NCBI GenBank assembly: GCA_024196135.1
Contig: JAMQCK010000293.1
Coordinates: 1 to 30,337 of the forward strand
DNA: 30,337 nt
Direction of reading: 5' to 3'
DNA from: Pleurotus ostreatus/Saccharomyces cerevisiae fusant
Lineage: Eukaryota; Opisthokonta
The notes beneath the pieces were generated by a model that was not told where the DNA came from, did no database searches, and saw only the letters and a list, made by a program, of their open reading frames with translations. A program made the position numbers and the translations under genes. Of the stretch, positions 1 to 11,500 are shown in pieces. How positions within the stretch are numbered: position 1 is the first letter of the stretch; the number at the start of each line of letters is the position of its first letter.

Positions 1-1741
1 CATTATGTGGATGCGGGCCCGGCGTGGAAGGCGAAGATCCCGCCGTTCAGAGTGATCGTGCATTCGCCGTCGAAGCGGTCATCGGTGCTCTCGGGCGCGT
101 TCACGGTGTACGGTGTCACGTCAATCTTCGATGGCTCTCGACGACAGGCGTCGGACGATACGCAGGAACCTACAGAGTCTGAAGACGTTGAAGACATCGA
201 CGACGAAGACGAAGACCCTTCTGCTCCACGTATGACCGTCAGCCGCCGGTTCTCTCACTTTGTCATCCTGCACACACTGTTGAGTAGACGGCTGCCGGGT
301 ATCGCACTGCCTCCACTCCCCGAGAAACAATACGCCGGACGCTTCAGTGATGACTTCGTCGAGGCGCGCCGCGGCGACCTGGAGCGCTACATCAACAAGA
401 TCGCTCGGCATCCTGTTGCTCGATACGCAGATATCCTGACCGCATTCCTCGGTTGCGAGAGTGACCTGGTACGCAACTATCTACTCTTTACCCTGCTTAC
501 GCTTACTTAGGACTCAGGAATGGAAACGCTTACTGAACCAACACCTCTCCGTCCCTCCCGCAGGGCCCTCTTTCTACGCACGCGTATTCCACCCCGCCTT
601 CAATGTCGACGCAGAGGACGCAGCGGAAGCGGTCGAGCGCTTCAACACGCACACGCGCGCGGTCGGCAAAGGCGTGCAAGCTCTGCGCAACATATTCGGT
701 CGTGTACGCGAGGCGCGGGTGGAGATGGCGAAGACGGAGCGGTTGCTGTCGTACTCGTTGTTGTCCCTTGTTACTTCGAGGCCCCTCGCATCGGCGCCGA
801 CGACAGGCGCGACGGAGGAGGACGAGCAGTATAACGTGAAGGGGAAGGGGCTGCTGAATGTGGATGGGGCGTGGTGCTGGAGGGAGAATTGTGAGGGTGA
901 GTTAATGAGTGTACGAGGAGAACGAGGAGGCTGATGAGCTGTAGAGTGCTTGAAGCTGACCAAGGCGATGCAGAAGACGTCCGACACCATGCAGAACGTT
1001 GCGGATTTGTACGAAGCCCATGTACGTTGGAAATGTAGCTCACCCAGCGTCTCCGCGTCTGACCTCGCGCTCTGCAGGCCCGGAGACGACAGCTCGACAC
1101 GCATGAGTCCTTAAAGGGCGTCGCGCACCCGTACTCGCACTACGAGGGTGTCATAACAACACATCGGTCGGCGCTTCCGCGATACCACGAAGCGACTAAC
1201 GCGGAGCAGGTAAGCAACTTCGCCATGAGCGGAAACTTCGTTCACTAATATTTTCTTAGCCCAATGAAGAAGTCGCGGGACGCTGCGAGACTGTGCTCAA
1301 TGTGACGATGGCCGAGATGGACACCTACCACCAGCAGAAGGTGCAGGACTTCAGCACCATAACGAAAGACCATCTAGACGGCGAGATCGAGTTCTACGAG
1401 CAGGTTCGTGATCTGTTACAGCCGTCCCAGGTCTGCAGGCTTATCATGCTCAGGTCCTCCGACGATTACGGAATGCGCGACAAGCATTCGATGAGCCCGA
1501 GTACACGGAACTGGGCACTTCTCCGCGACAGCCCTCGATATACGAGCGCGAGCTGGAGCATCCAAGGTTGAGCGCAGAGCCGCTGACGCAGCCCTGTCCT
1601 CATGTATACGACTCGGCACCGATGCGGCCCGTCAGTGTCGCGCTGCAGGAGGGCGTCGGGCTGTTCCTTGGACCTACGACAAGGGGAAGCGTTTTGGAAA
1701 AGCTATGGCCAAGTCGGGCGTCGCAGAGTACGGAGAGATGA
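1..1741 (+). CDS. PX-BAR sorting nexin, SNX9-like (5' partial)
   Basis: The 3' part (500 residues) of a phosphoinositide-binding, membrane-bending sorting nexin acting in endocytic or endosomal traffic. Exons read <1..468, 518..896, 945..1021, 1078..1209, 1260..1403 and 1439..1741, all closing in phase to a TGA at 1739. Residues about 10-155 are a PX domain: FRVIVHSP, then FSHFVILHTLL, then LPPLPEKQYAGRF with an RRGDLERYI helix. A strongly acidic insert (about residues 48-77, EDVEDIDDEDED) sits in the PX loop before the MTVSRRFSHF strand. The rest is a helical BAR-type region from EWKRLLNQHL to FYEQAYHAQVLRRLR, followed by a disordered tail. In animal SNX9/18/33 an SH3 domain precedes PX; here that part would lie before the window. 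The last intron is only 35 nt (see findings). The assignment to PX-BAR is firm; the SNX9 subclass is inferred from domain order and the PEKQYAGRF motif. Confidence 0.88.
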
Positions 1742-1970
1742 GAAGGAATTGGGAATCTGTCGGGGACTTAGTGCTTGCATATTCATCACCACTAGCTGCA
1801 TATTGACGATCTAGAGACATGTACTGACCAGGCTATATCTATGTTGTACTTCGTATACCCTCATACAATAACGAACTTGACGAACTGTCATAACCTCTTG
1901 TTTGTGGCGGGATAGCGGGCCGCGCTAGGCCGCCTTGAGAACAAAGCCTTCCTTTCTTGCTCTCCATGTC

Positions 1971-3970
1971 ATGGGAGTGTTAGGCTTGACGCCTTTCCTC
2001 CAAAAAGTCTGGTATGATGACTATCAGCGCTGCGTATATATTCTTATAGCTTCATAGTCCAGAGGCTATCCGCAAGTTGCCAGACCGCCTGAGGGGACTT
2101 GTGGGCAAGACGATCGTCATGTAGGTACACCGGTTTCCTTGCGAGACATGGCGCGAACTCACGCGTCAAACAGCGATGGCACGCTCATTACACAACGCTT
2201 TCACTTTGCGCCACTCCCTCACAGGTATCGACACGTCCTGGGATGGTACAGGTTGATGCAGGAGGTGAGGGAAAGCGGCGTGAACGCGATCTGCGTCTTC
2301 GACGGGAAGGAGCGGTGTTTGGCGAAGGCGAGGGAGGTGCGTGGCTGAGTAGCTCGAGGGGGGCTGTCCAAGACTAACGAACGCGTTGCAGGTATCCAGG
2401 AGGCGAGAGACGCGAGCGCTAGCCATGGCCCGCGGCGCGCTGGAGGTCGAGCGCCTCAGACGGTTGCGCGGGATGGAACCCATCCTCGAACGCTTCAGTC
2501 GACTCGATGATACGGAAAGGAGCAAGATCTTGGAAGCTCTCAAGGCGTCGGTCAAACCAACCTCTGGTCCAGACGCGCTCTCGCATGAACAAGAACTCAT
2601 CTCGACGACTGTAGCGGCCAACAACTCAGCAGAAACATACTCACGCGTCGTCGAGGACTACGTGAATCGAGTAGAGGATGGAGATGCTACCGCCGGAACT
2701 TCCTTTGACTCTGTACCCGACGTCGAAGACGTCTGGCATGTCGCCAACTTGCACCCTCCTGCCCGGCCCAAGGCCTCTGCTTTACCCGAATCCCAGAGGA
2801 CGCAAACCCTGGCTGCCCCAGAACATGAAGATATCGTGGCCGTGGATGACCTGAAAGTCGACCCCTTACCTGACACCTCCACCTCTCCGCCAGGCTCACC
2901 CACACGGGTGCAAGAGCATGACTTGCCTCCTTTACCTGCCGTCGACGGCGAATTTCCCAGAATCTCCGCCATATCACCCACCGACATCACGACCCTTCTC
3001 ATATCGCTATACCAAGAGTACCGTAACAGCATACCAAAAGTAGCTGCACTCACCGCGGCGCCAGCGACTCCCGAAAGCCAGAGCGACGCGCAGTCCGACA
3101 TGATCATGACGAAGGAACAACGTCAACTCACCCTCGACGAAGGCGGCTTCTGGCAGGAGCTGCAGACGTCGCGCTTTTATTCTACACGTATTACCACAGA
3201 CTCTCCGAGAGCGAAGTCGAGATACGCCATCGACACCTTGATGCAGAAGAGTGCACTAATGCACGCGTCTTTCGACCGCCGAGCACATCCGCCGACGGAA
3301 GCGACGTATCGGGAAAGCAAGGAGATTCTGGCCGCGCTGGGCGTCCCTTGTATCGACGCGACTGGCGCTTTTGAGGCGGAGGCGCTAGCTTCCGCCATGG
3401 TCCTCGGAGGACTCGCGGACTACGTCGTCAGCGAGGATACTGTGAGTGCTCTACTGCTCTTCAGTTTATCCAGGTGCTGAAGACGATCTGCAGGATGTTC
3501 TTGTCTATGGCGCACCCCTGCTACGCAATCTGAGCAACCGACAAGGACCGCTCGTCCTGCTGCCAGCATCTCTCTGGGATCTTCTTCACCTGTCACGCAA
3601 AGAATACGTCGACTTCGCTCTCCTTCTCGGGACCGACTTCTCCCAGCGCATCAAAAACGTCGGCCCCGCGCGCGCCCTCAAATTCATCCGCACCCACGGC
3701 AGCATCGAGCGCATCGTAGATGAGGAAACGAAGTACCCGCCACGAACGTCTGTCGAAGAGTACCTGCACTCGGTCGCCGTCGCACGCGCCATCTTTGCTA
3801 CCCTTCCGCCTCTACCGGAGCGCGAGGCGTTGCAACAGGGCGATATGAACGAAGTGCAGGTGAACGAGGTGCTGCACCAGTACGATCTGGAGACCTACCT
3901 GCGCGACGACGAGTGGGATTACGATAGTGGTGTTGGGACCAGCTTCTTTGGCGACGACCCTCGGACATAA
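1971..3970 (+). CDS. FEN1/XPG (Rad2) family structure-specific nuclease
   Basis: A complete 597-residue PIN-like nuclease of the FEN1/XPG family, which cuts flap or bubble DNA with two metal ions. Exons 1971..2011, 2058..2120, 2174..2336, 2392..3441 and 3494..3970. The N region starts MGVLGLTPFLQK and carries VIDGT (Asp36) and CVFDGKE (Asp78). The I region has FEAEA (Glu417, Glu419) and SEDTD (Asp438, Asp440) followed by VLVYG. The helix-turn-helix has LLGTDFSQRI (Asp487) and KNVGPARALKFI. The full acidic set of an active enzyme is therefore present. Between the N and I regions lies a spacer of roughly 240 residues, acidic and proline-rich, as in XPG/Rad2 rather than in compact FEN1. No PCNA-binding QxxLxxFF box is evident at the short C-terminus (GVGTSFFGDDPRT). 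The start was chosen because Gly2 of FEN-family proteins directly follows Met. The subfamily (FEN1, EXO1, XPG, GEN1 or a fungal-specific group) is not settled. Confidence 0.9.
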
Positions 3971-4240
3971 TTCAAGGAACAGCTAAAGTCGTATTATGTC
4001 GACAAACATTACTGTACAGTACTGATGTCCCGGCATCCCGACGTAGTCTCTATAAACATACATTCTCATAATAAGAATACGAAGGATGGTGATATGCATA
4101 GAAATGGATATTTTGGACGGATGGGAGAACACGGTCAACGAGTACGAGTACCTACAAGTAGATATATTGACGGCAATAAGCGGCCTGCGTATTGTTGTGA
4201 CGTAAAAAGGCTGGTCAACGGAACTGAAGATAGCAAAGAG

Positions 4241-6021
4241 TCAAGCCTTCAGGTCGGATGACGAGATAGAATAAGGGAGGATCATGTCCTCGGGTGCGAC
4301 TTTCAAGGTGGCCGTGCAAAAGTGCAACAAGGCGCCGCATCCCGAGGCGGCGATCGTGATAAGGAGGGTGGGGATGATACCGAAAGAAGAAGCGACGATA
4401 AATAGAAAATTCATAGCAAGCAGAGCGATTCCCCAGAAGTGAAGCGCCCGAGGGAGGGCCATGGCGAGGGCGGTGAACTGGAAGCGGTATTTTTCGTGAC
4501 AGACTGCGGAAATGTAGGCATACTGAGGGGAGTTCACATTGGTCTCGGGCGGCAAGGCGCAGGGTAGAAAGACTCACTCCTGTTGGTGTCCCGGTGTTGC
4601 CAAGCGCCGAGTGGCGATGGATCAGGAACACAGAAGACAAGATGCTCAAGCCTGTGACGGTGGCAGACGCGAGCGCGAGCGGCGCGTACGAAGGCACGAA
4701 AAGTAGTGCGGCATGAGCGAGGAGCACAAACAGGGACTAAGCGAGTTTGTCAGAGTAAACTTTGCGGTATCGAGACGCGTACTCACCTGCGACGCAACGG
4801 TTTTCCAGTCGTTGAGTATATGGTCGATGAACTTGCGCCAGTAGTCGGCATAGATGTAATCGTCGGTGTACTGATCGTCTAACCGTGCGCGATAGTCGTC
4901 CCAGACGCGGAAAGTCGCAAGGCTCGCGCATCGCATGATCTTGAGCTCTTCCTCATGGAATTTCAAGATGCGCTGATTCCGGTCGAGCCTCGCGTAGGGG
5001 GTCCCGTAGTGCACGTCAGCGCGGTGCTGGTCTGCAGGGGTGTAAGCTCGGAACAACCTCGCTGGCGATTGGGTTTCACTCACAAACCAAAGACCAGAGA
5101 CGAGCTGAAAAGCGCCGAATCAGTTGTCTGCAATCTACTGGCGGCGAATCTGCGTACCGACGACCCATGTAGCATGAGGGTCAGTGGGGTGCCCTTTCAA
5201 TCCACCGAGGATAGACACAAAGTGAGTGCAGTCTTCCACCTTGTAGGGAAAGGTGGACGTCGGGGACGTGAGCTGATCCGTCAGGCCATGCGAGAAGACA
5301 CTATAGAGCGCGTCGATATCTCGCTGTGGCAGGCCACCAAAGTGCGACGGATAGAACTCCATATGGCGCCAGAAGAGCGCTTCTGTGCGCGTCGCTATAA
5401 ATGATACGTTAGCACAATTTGTGGCGGGATAACAGAGGGTGGCTCACCAAGGTGAGTCGACGACGAGACGTCAGGAATCCCAACCTCGTACGTAAAGGTC
5501 GTCTCCACCCAGAAAATAGAGCGTGCTCGATGATCGACGAGGTAGTAGCCGCAGTCACCGTCGCGCAGCTCGACCGTGAGCTCGATGTCGTTGTGCATGT
5601 CGACCATATTCGCGGCGAGCTTCTGCTCAATGTGCTGGATCCAGGTCATGAGGATGTCGAGGGTTGTCGGATTGTCGACGTCCTCATCCGTAATTGTCCG
5701 CACTCTCCCTTGGGCCACTAAGACATGGTAGAGCTGACCCTCCGGGTGCGTGTACGAGAACCAGTGCGACTCCGGATACTTGGGGCTGTGTAGCGGTGAT
5801 TAGCTAGCAGCTACGCAGCTCTGATCGACAGACGCACTCAGGTCGCCTGGCTTCTATCGCGGCATCAGAGAGCTCGACGCTGTAGAGGTGTTCGGTTGAG
5901 TGGCGCAAGGTCCGTTGAGTGGCACTCACGTATGCTGGCGACAGTAACGACGGGAGGTCTCCGGAGTGATGGCAAGAAGGCTTCCGAAGGGCTCGATGTC
6001 GATTGTTGCAGCGTCAGCCAT
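4241..6021 (-). CDS. Two-TM fungal protein of unknown function, eight exons
   Basis: A complete 471-residue protein on the minus strand. Exons run from 6021..5930, 5879..5838, 5785..5448, 5394..5158, 5104..5084, 5031..4787 and 4736..4578 to 4522..4241, with a 21-nt fifth exon. The N-terminal half has a WW-like stretch (HWFSYTHPEGQLYHV) and later GYYLVDHRARSIFWVE. The middle has MEFYPSHFGGLPQRDIDALY and a helix-rich part containing YARLDRNQRIL. The C-terminal 150 residues hold two strongly hydrophobic regions, LFVLLAHAALLFVP to LSSVFLI and FWGIALLAMNFLFIVASSFG onward, so it is probably an integral membrane protein with its large N-terminal part in the cytosol. I associate this layout with a hypothetical-protein family common in Agaricomycetes, from memory and without a search; no function is known to me. 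A TATAAAA element lies about 60 bases before the ATG. It converges on the nuclease gene with a 270-base shared 3' spacer. Confidence 0.8.
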
Positions 6022-6080
6022 GCTTGTCGGGTACTGGGGATGGGTGTTGGGATGAAGCCGTGCACCCATCGAGTGCTCAG

Positions 6081-6090
6081 CCTTTTATAA
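6081..6090 (-). promoter_or_regulatory. TATA box of the two-TM protein gene
   Basis: On the minus strand this reads TTATAAAAGG, about 60 bases upstream of the chosen ATG at 6021. The spacing is reasonable for a core promoter with a short leader. Sequence match only. Confidence 0.5.
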
Positions 6091-7499
6091 GCGTCAGATC
6101 AATATTCAGGCGCCACGAATGTAATGGACAGCAATCGGTGGTTCGGCGCACACAGCCTCATGGACCGACAAGGCAGCCCATTTCCGGTTTCCATCGTGCA
6201 AAGCGCCGTATATTGCTATCAGTGGCGACAACAGAATGTTTGTCAATGCTATTGCGGGGGGAGGGGTTGCGGTCTTTCGAACAGTTTTTCAAGCAAAGGA
6301 GGAAAAAAAGACGTTTGCCGAAACTGGGCCGGCGCCTCAAAGTCAGCGCAAGCTCCCCTTGGCTCCATCTTCCTTCATTTAGGCTTGGTGTTTTCTCCCC
6401 TCAATGTCCATGCCCGGTCATTATGGGTGAAGAAGAGGCCACTGGCCCTGAGACGAGGCGCCGATATAGAGATCGCTGTCGAGGGCAGTTCAGCCATACA
6501 AGGCGCATGCACACACTGACCTAGACCTAGACGTGGGATTTGACAGCTGCTAAGATATGCAGAGGGCCCGCCCTTTGTCAATGCCGGCTTTCGTGCTCAG
6601 GAAGGGCTCAGGAGCTTGGTCGTCGGGCATGCGCACGTGGACCAGATGTGACAGACGTCAGTCATGGCTCTCGGGATTAGCCGACGTATTGAATTTGTAA
6701 GTTCTCTGTCGGACCACGACACCGTTGCGGTAAGCTTTGTCCAGTGTCCACGGTCAACAGCCTTGAATAGCAACGGCACACTGATGGTATGACGAGGAAG
6801 CGCAAAGGAGCTCTGCCCCATATCGCACCAGCTGCCTCATAGCCGGTTCGAGGTTGATTGCAGCGCAAGGCGGTGCTCTACACTCTACAGCACGGCGTAT
6901 ACTCGTGGAGAAGCGCCGTAAAGATTCAGCGCAGGAGGCTGTGAGGTATATATATGGGCGCGCGACTTCCGGAAGCGCTAAATGTACGTGTCCTGGTGCT
7001 CGTGCGGTGCATGGCAGTAAGAATCAAGCGCCTGTCTGTGTTGACTTGACCAGATCAGAATTCATCTCGCTCTTTTTCCCTGGAACTGCTGTCGAGGCCG
7101 AATGGCAGGGCTCTGCATCTGTCCAAGGGTATCCTCCTATCTCCCTACATAAGCCACCGAGGTCAGCTTCGTAGCACAGTCTGTCCGTGAACTCTCACGC
7201 AGCAATGATCTTCGGCGGGATCACACTTGATTCAGATGAAGCGCGTCTCCATCTCATCTGTATCGTGTTCTTGATGGTCACCCATCGAAGAGTTGTTAAC
7301 TGCGATAAGATTGTGGGCCGTGACCCAGTGTCGATGGGCATTGGGCGCTTAAGAGCTTTTGATAGGAACCGAACACGCGAGCGCGCCCGTGCACGTCGCA
7401 GGCGCGTAGGGCGCTACAGTACTCACGAGGCACAGGCTATCCTTAGTGAGTCAGTGCAGATCATCGCTTTTCTGACCATCACCCCGGCGGTAGACACCC

Positions 7500-7505
7500 T
7501 ATATA
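7500..7505 (+). promoter_or_regulatory. TATA box of the small zinc-finger gene
   Basis: TATATA lies 82 bases upstream of the ATG at 7587, which itself has a purine-rich context (AACAATGG). This supports transcription of the small gene but is only a sequence match. Confidence 0.4.
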
Positions 7506-7586
7506 GGTCGCCGACGACCAACAAAGACTCACCATCCAACAGCCACTGCTCGAGCGGTTCAGCGGCAGACCCGCATACGCGCAACA

Positions 7587-8030
7587 ATGGAATACGTCCA
7601 TAGTATCACGTTAGTCATTGTGGGCGTTGTCCGGGTGCTTGGGGGCTGACGCCGAGCGCTTGTTCCACAGCAATTACCTCGGCCTGACCCACGACGAGTC
7701 TCAAGCGCAGTCGCATCCCGAGGACTCGGAGAACAGCCAGAAAGCCAAGGACGCGGCCTGCGCACCGGCGGCAGATGAGGACGATGATGATATTGAAGGG
7801 TGAGTCTTCATGATCGTCGGTTCTTCCACTCCATAACCGACGAGCCGTCCATTAGGTGGAAATTGAGGGGCGGTCCTACCAGAAATGCAGTCAGTGGTAC
7901 TCGTACGGGCGGTCGACCCAAGTGCCCCGATTATAACAGAGGGAAATGCGCACCGCGGTGTCCGAAGGGATATGATCACCTATGCAGCAGATGCTCTGGT
8001 GGTCACCCGGCTGTGACTTGCAAGAGATGA
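7587..8030 (+). CDS. Small protein with paired Cys/His zinc-finger-like modules
   Basis: A proposed 108-residue protein from exons 7587..7609, 7671..7799 and 7856..8030. Introns begin GTTAGT and GTGAGT and end CAG and TAG, and phases close. The N-terminal half is polar and acidic, ending in a DEDDDDIEG run. The C-terminal 40 residues carry eight metal ligands spaced C-x7-C-x3-C-x5-H-x-C-x2-C-x3-H-x4-C, running from KCPDYNRGKC to GGHPAVTC. The second half resembles a CCHC zinc knuckle with one residue fewer than the retroviral C-x2-C-x4-H-x4-C form. Such modules bind RNA or single-stranded DNA. Similar Cys/His patterns are, from memory, found in basidiomycete mobile-element proteins, so this could be a domesticated fragment. 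No polymerase or integrase is nearby. The first exon (23 nt) is the weakest part; the zinc-finger exon is the strongest. Confidence 0.55.
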
Positions 8031-8511
8031 GCTCTTCACGTTTCCTGGTGCGTCTGTCGAGTGCTCGTGGAACTTCCCTCTTGCTGATCGCCGATGATGT
8101 ACAGCACCTTTCTCACCCATCATCTCTTCTTTTTCTCACGAGCGTCCCTCCTCCATCTATGTACTACACGCATGCGCTCGGACGCCTTCACACAACTCTC
8201 TCCTCTTCTCGCCATTGCCCAACGTATTTCCTCGTCCCTATCCTAGGTACCCGTCGAACGATAATACCACAACCATTACTCACACGATTTTTACCATGTA
8301 TACTATATATATTGTTTTGTTGTTTGTTCGATATGGAAGAATGCTTTGTAGGTGCCCTCTAAGCCCGTCAATCTCTAGGCCAGCCAGGTTCGGCGACTGC
8401 CGACGCCACTTCAGCACGGTTACGTCACCGTTTCTAGATAATCACGTGGCCAAGCGCGTTGCAATCCGGCGCGCGCGTCTACGTTCATCTGCGCTTTTGT
8501 TCCTCCCCACC
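8031..8511. other. Promoter region of the LIM gene
   Basis: Between the zinc-finger gene and the LIM gene the sequence is pyrimidine-rich, with a TATATATAT run around 8303-8312 about 200 bases before the LIM ATG. The LIM reading frame stays open upstream to 8215, but the translated part has no LIM-gene character, so it was treated as leader. Confidence 0.45.
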
Positions 8512-11500
8512 ATGTCGCAGGCTCACGGATTCTTTGCTGGACAACAAAGGGCGCAGGCTAGAGGCTTTGTTCCCACAACTCAGCAACAAATGCAGCAGCC
8601 GGCAGGATACGCGCAGTCGCACGATCCCAGGATGTATCAGCAGCAGCCTCCCCCTCAGCGGCAACCCCCGCAGAACGCGTACCGTCAGCTCGTAGAGCAG
8701 CAGCAGGCAAGACTTCAGCAGTACAAGCAGCCTCTTCAACGACAACCGGGGCAAGCTGCACCAGCAGGGAATCAACAGCCGCGTCCGCTCTCACAGGGAT
8801 TCAGCCAATCCTCAGGATTTAACAATGCACAAAGGCCCCCCTTCCGTTCTCAGCAATCCGCGGGGAGTACTTCACAATCCTTCAATGCGTCGCGGACACC
8901 GTCTACCCTGCCGGGTCAATACTTTGGGCAATCCCAGCCAGCGACATCTACTTCCCCCAACACCCAAGCACCGATGCAGCGAATGCAGCACGGCTACTCT
9001 CATAGCACGCCCAACGCTTCATTCGCCAGTCAGCCACCCCCGCAACGAGGCCCGCCGATCTCCCCATCCGCGATCAGAGCCTCGCAATCGCAGACGCCCT
9101 CTGTGATCGCACCATCCCCGCAACAAGCCCCTCCCCAGCCGCAACAGGCGCAGCGGGGAAGACCGCTACCTCCTCCGAGACGCGCCGATACCATGCCGCC
9201 GGTCCAGCCTGCATCGTCATTTGGTGGAAGTACCACGCAACGCGCGCCCGCGATGGGTCAGAACAGGAATATGTTCCCTCCCCCCCAAGCACCGGCGCGA
9301 TCAATGTCTACCTCCCCCGTATCTATGACTGCTACACATAGTATGCCCAGCCCGACGCGCCAAATGTCTCGCTCTCCCTCACCTGCGCCACCGGCGGTCA
9401 TGACTTCCCCTTCGCGTGGGAGTAGGCCTTTGCCAGTCCCCACGCCAGGGCCCTCGCGCGTCAAGCACCAGTCTCTGGACATCAGTCGACTACCCAGCGT
9501 CGGCGGTCTGCCGAAGTCCAGCTTCGATGGCATACCCGTAGCAGGTAGCCCACCAGGCAATGCCTGCCCCGTGAGCCCGCGCAACTTCGCTGCGGGGCTG
9601 CCGGAGATACCCTCACAAGCTAGCAGGTCTGCCAGTCGGTCTCCTAGTCCTACCAAGGGGCAACCTGTACCACCAGCCCTCCCGCCGCGCTCGTCTCCGA
9701 CGAAGTACTTCTCCGACACTGGCGCGACGCCGCGATCGTTTCCGCCTCCGCTGCCGCCTCGCCAGTCGCCGACGAAGGAGGACAAGGAGTCGGTCCTCCG
9801 CAGGCGCGAAAGCCCTCCGAAGTTCGACCTCATGTCGTCGACCCCGCCGAGTCCTGAGAAGCCTGGGTCGCCGACAAAGTTCGTACCGATGTGGAAGCAG
9901 CGTCAGCGTACGTTTGCGGCACCGCCGGTAACGAGCAGCCAGTCGGCCCAGCCGCCGCAGCCGTCGCCGAAGTGGATCCCATCGCTGCAGCAGTCATATC
10001 AGAGCCAACCCTCGCAGCGGCAGTCGTACCAGAGCCAGCCGTCGCAGCAGAGTCAGCCGCCGAGTCCATCTGCCTACTCGTCTCAGTTTTCGCAGTCTCC
10101 GTCGAGATCGAGCAGACCACTACCAGCTCCAAATGGCCGCTCATTCCCGGGTCCCCCTACCGAGCGCTCAGCATCACCTGCGTACTCGTCGGATGAAGAA
10201 GAGTCGTCTGAGGCGAGCGAGGAGTCCGGGATCGAGCCTCCCAGCCCCGGATACGGCATCCGCGACCTCCCGCGCAACAGTCAAGCCCCGCCCCTCGAGG
10301 ACTACTACGACTACACCAGCGACGGTGGCTCGTCGAGAAATGACAGCAACTTCTCGGACCGCGGGCGGCTGCCCCATCCACCGCAGATGGCGCGCTCTGC
10401 CAAGCCGCCGGAGATGACGCGGATGGCGAAGAGTGCGGCGACGGGGGATACGGCGAGCATGACGCTGCGGTTTGCGGCGTTGGGGATGGATGACAATGGG
10501 GAGCAGACTCAGCAGAGGGGCGGTAGTGGCAGCGGCAGTGGTCTACCGCAACCGCCGCAGATGCCAGCGCAGCGACAGCCTATTGTGCCGGCGCAGCAGC
10601 CTATGAGGCAGCCAGTCATGCATGCCCAGCAACCTTCGATGCAGGCTCAGCAGCCAGTGATGCATGCCCAGCAGCCCGTGACGCAGGCTCAGCGGTCCAT
10701 GATGCAGGCGCAGTCGTACTCCGCTTCTCGGTCGAGGTCATCCTCGCCAGCCAAGCGAATCCCTGGGCAATGGGATGACCTGGACGACCTCCCTCCGCCG
10801 CCGTCGCGCTCGCTGCCGCAGCCGCAGTCCCCGCGGGTGACGACGCATAGCCCTCTGCAGTTCCGCCGCACGCCGCCCGCGTCGTCGAGCACGTCGTCGA
10901 TGACGGTGGAGAGTCCTTCGCCGCGCGATGGGCGGAATGCGCTGCCGAAGATTAACTTGCCGGACGACGATGATGAGGACTTTTCGGGCGGTCCATCTAC
11001 CCAGGTCAGCCCTGCGATCAACGTTGAGCCTCCCAGCATCAGCGTCAATGGGCCACCGAGTATCAGTGTCAATGGTCCCCCGAGCATTAGCGTGAACGCA
11101 CCCAGTATCACCTTCGACCCTCCGCAAATCAATGTCGACCCACCGAGTATCAACGTGTCTGGCGCACCGAGCATCAATGTATCCGCTCCTGCGCCTGTCG
11201 ATCCGACTGTCATACCGGTCATTGCGTACGGGGGTGGTATCGACGAGTCTCCGACGCCGCGCAAACTTCCCAAGGACCTGCCGCCTGTGATCAGGAGAGG
11301 AGGGTTGGCGTGCGGTGGTTGCGGTGGCGCAATCATTGGGAGAATCGTCAATGCGATGGGCGTTCGGTGGCATCCTGGTTGCTTCAGGTGTACGGTTTGC
11401 AACGAGCTGCTCGAGCACGTCAGCTCGTACGAGAAGGACGGGCGACCATATTGTCATCTCGACTACCACGAGGTTCGTCCTCACCTACACAGTCTATCGC

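Larger units (their letters stand above)
6022..7586. other. Gene-poor divergent intergenic region
   Basis: About 1.56 kb between two divergently transcribed genes. It holds the minus-strand TATA box near 6085, an isolated TATATATA element near 6947 and the plus-strand TATATA near 7500. Open frames at 6854..7174 and 7187..7603 have no recognisable domain or splice-consistent continuation. The stretch may contain a lost or very short gene, but I see nothing that supports one. Confidence 0.5.

Noticed and set aside
5038..5157. Single long intron skipping the 21-nt exon
   Set aside because: Also in frame, but both borders of the small exon have good splice signals and its seven residues fit the surrounding helix.
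7187..7603. 138-codon plus-strand frame with an Arg-rich run
   Set aside because: No recognisable family, and it overlaps the TATA box and start of the better supported small zinc-finger gene.
9258..9833. 191-codon minus-strand Gly-rich frame
   Set aside because: Antisense of the Ser/Pro-rich LIM-protein region without any motif.
10689..11402. 237-codon minus-strand frame with GGPLTLILGG repeats
   Set aside because: Antisense image of the PPSISVN repeat tract in the LIM gene.
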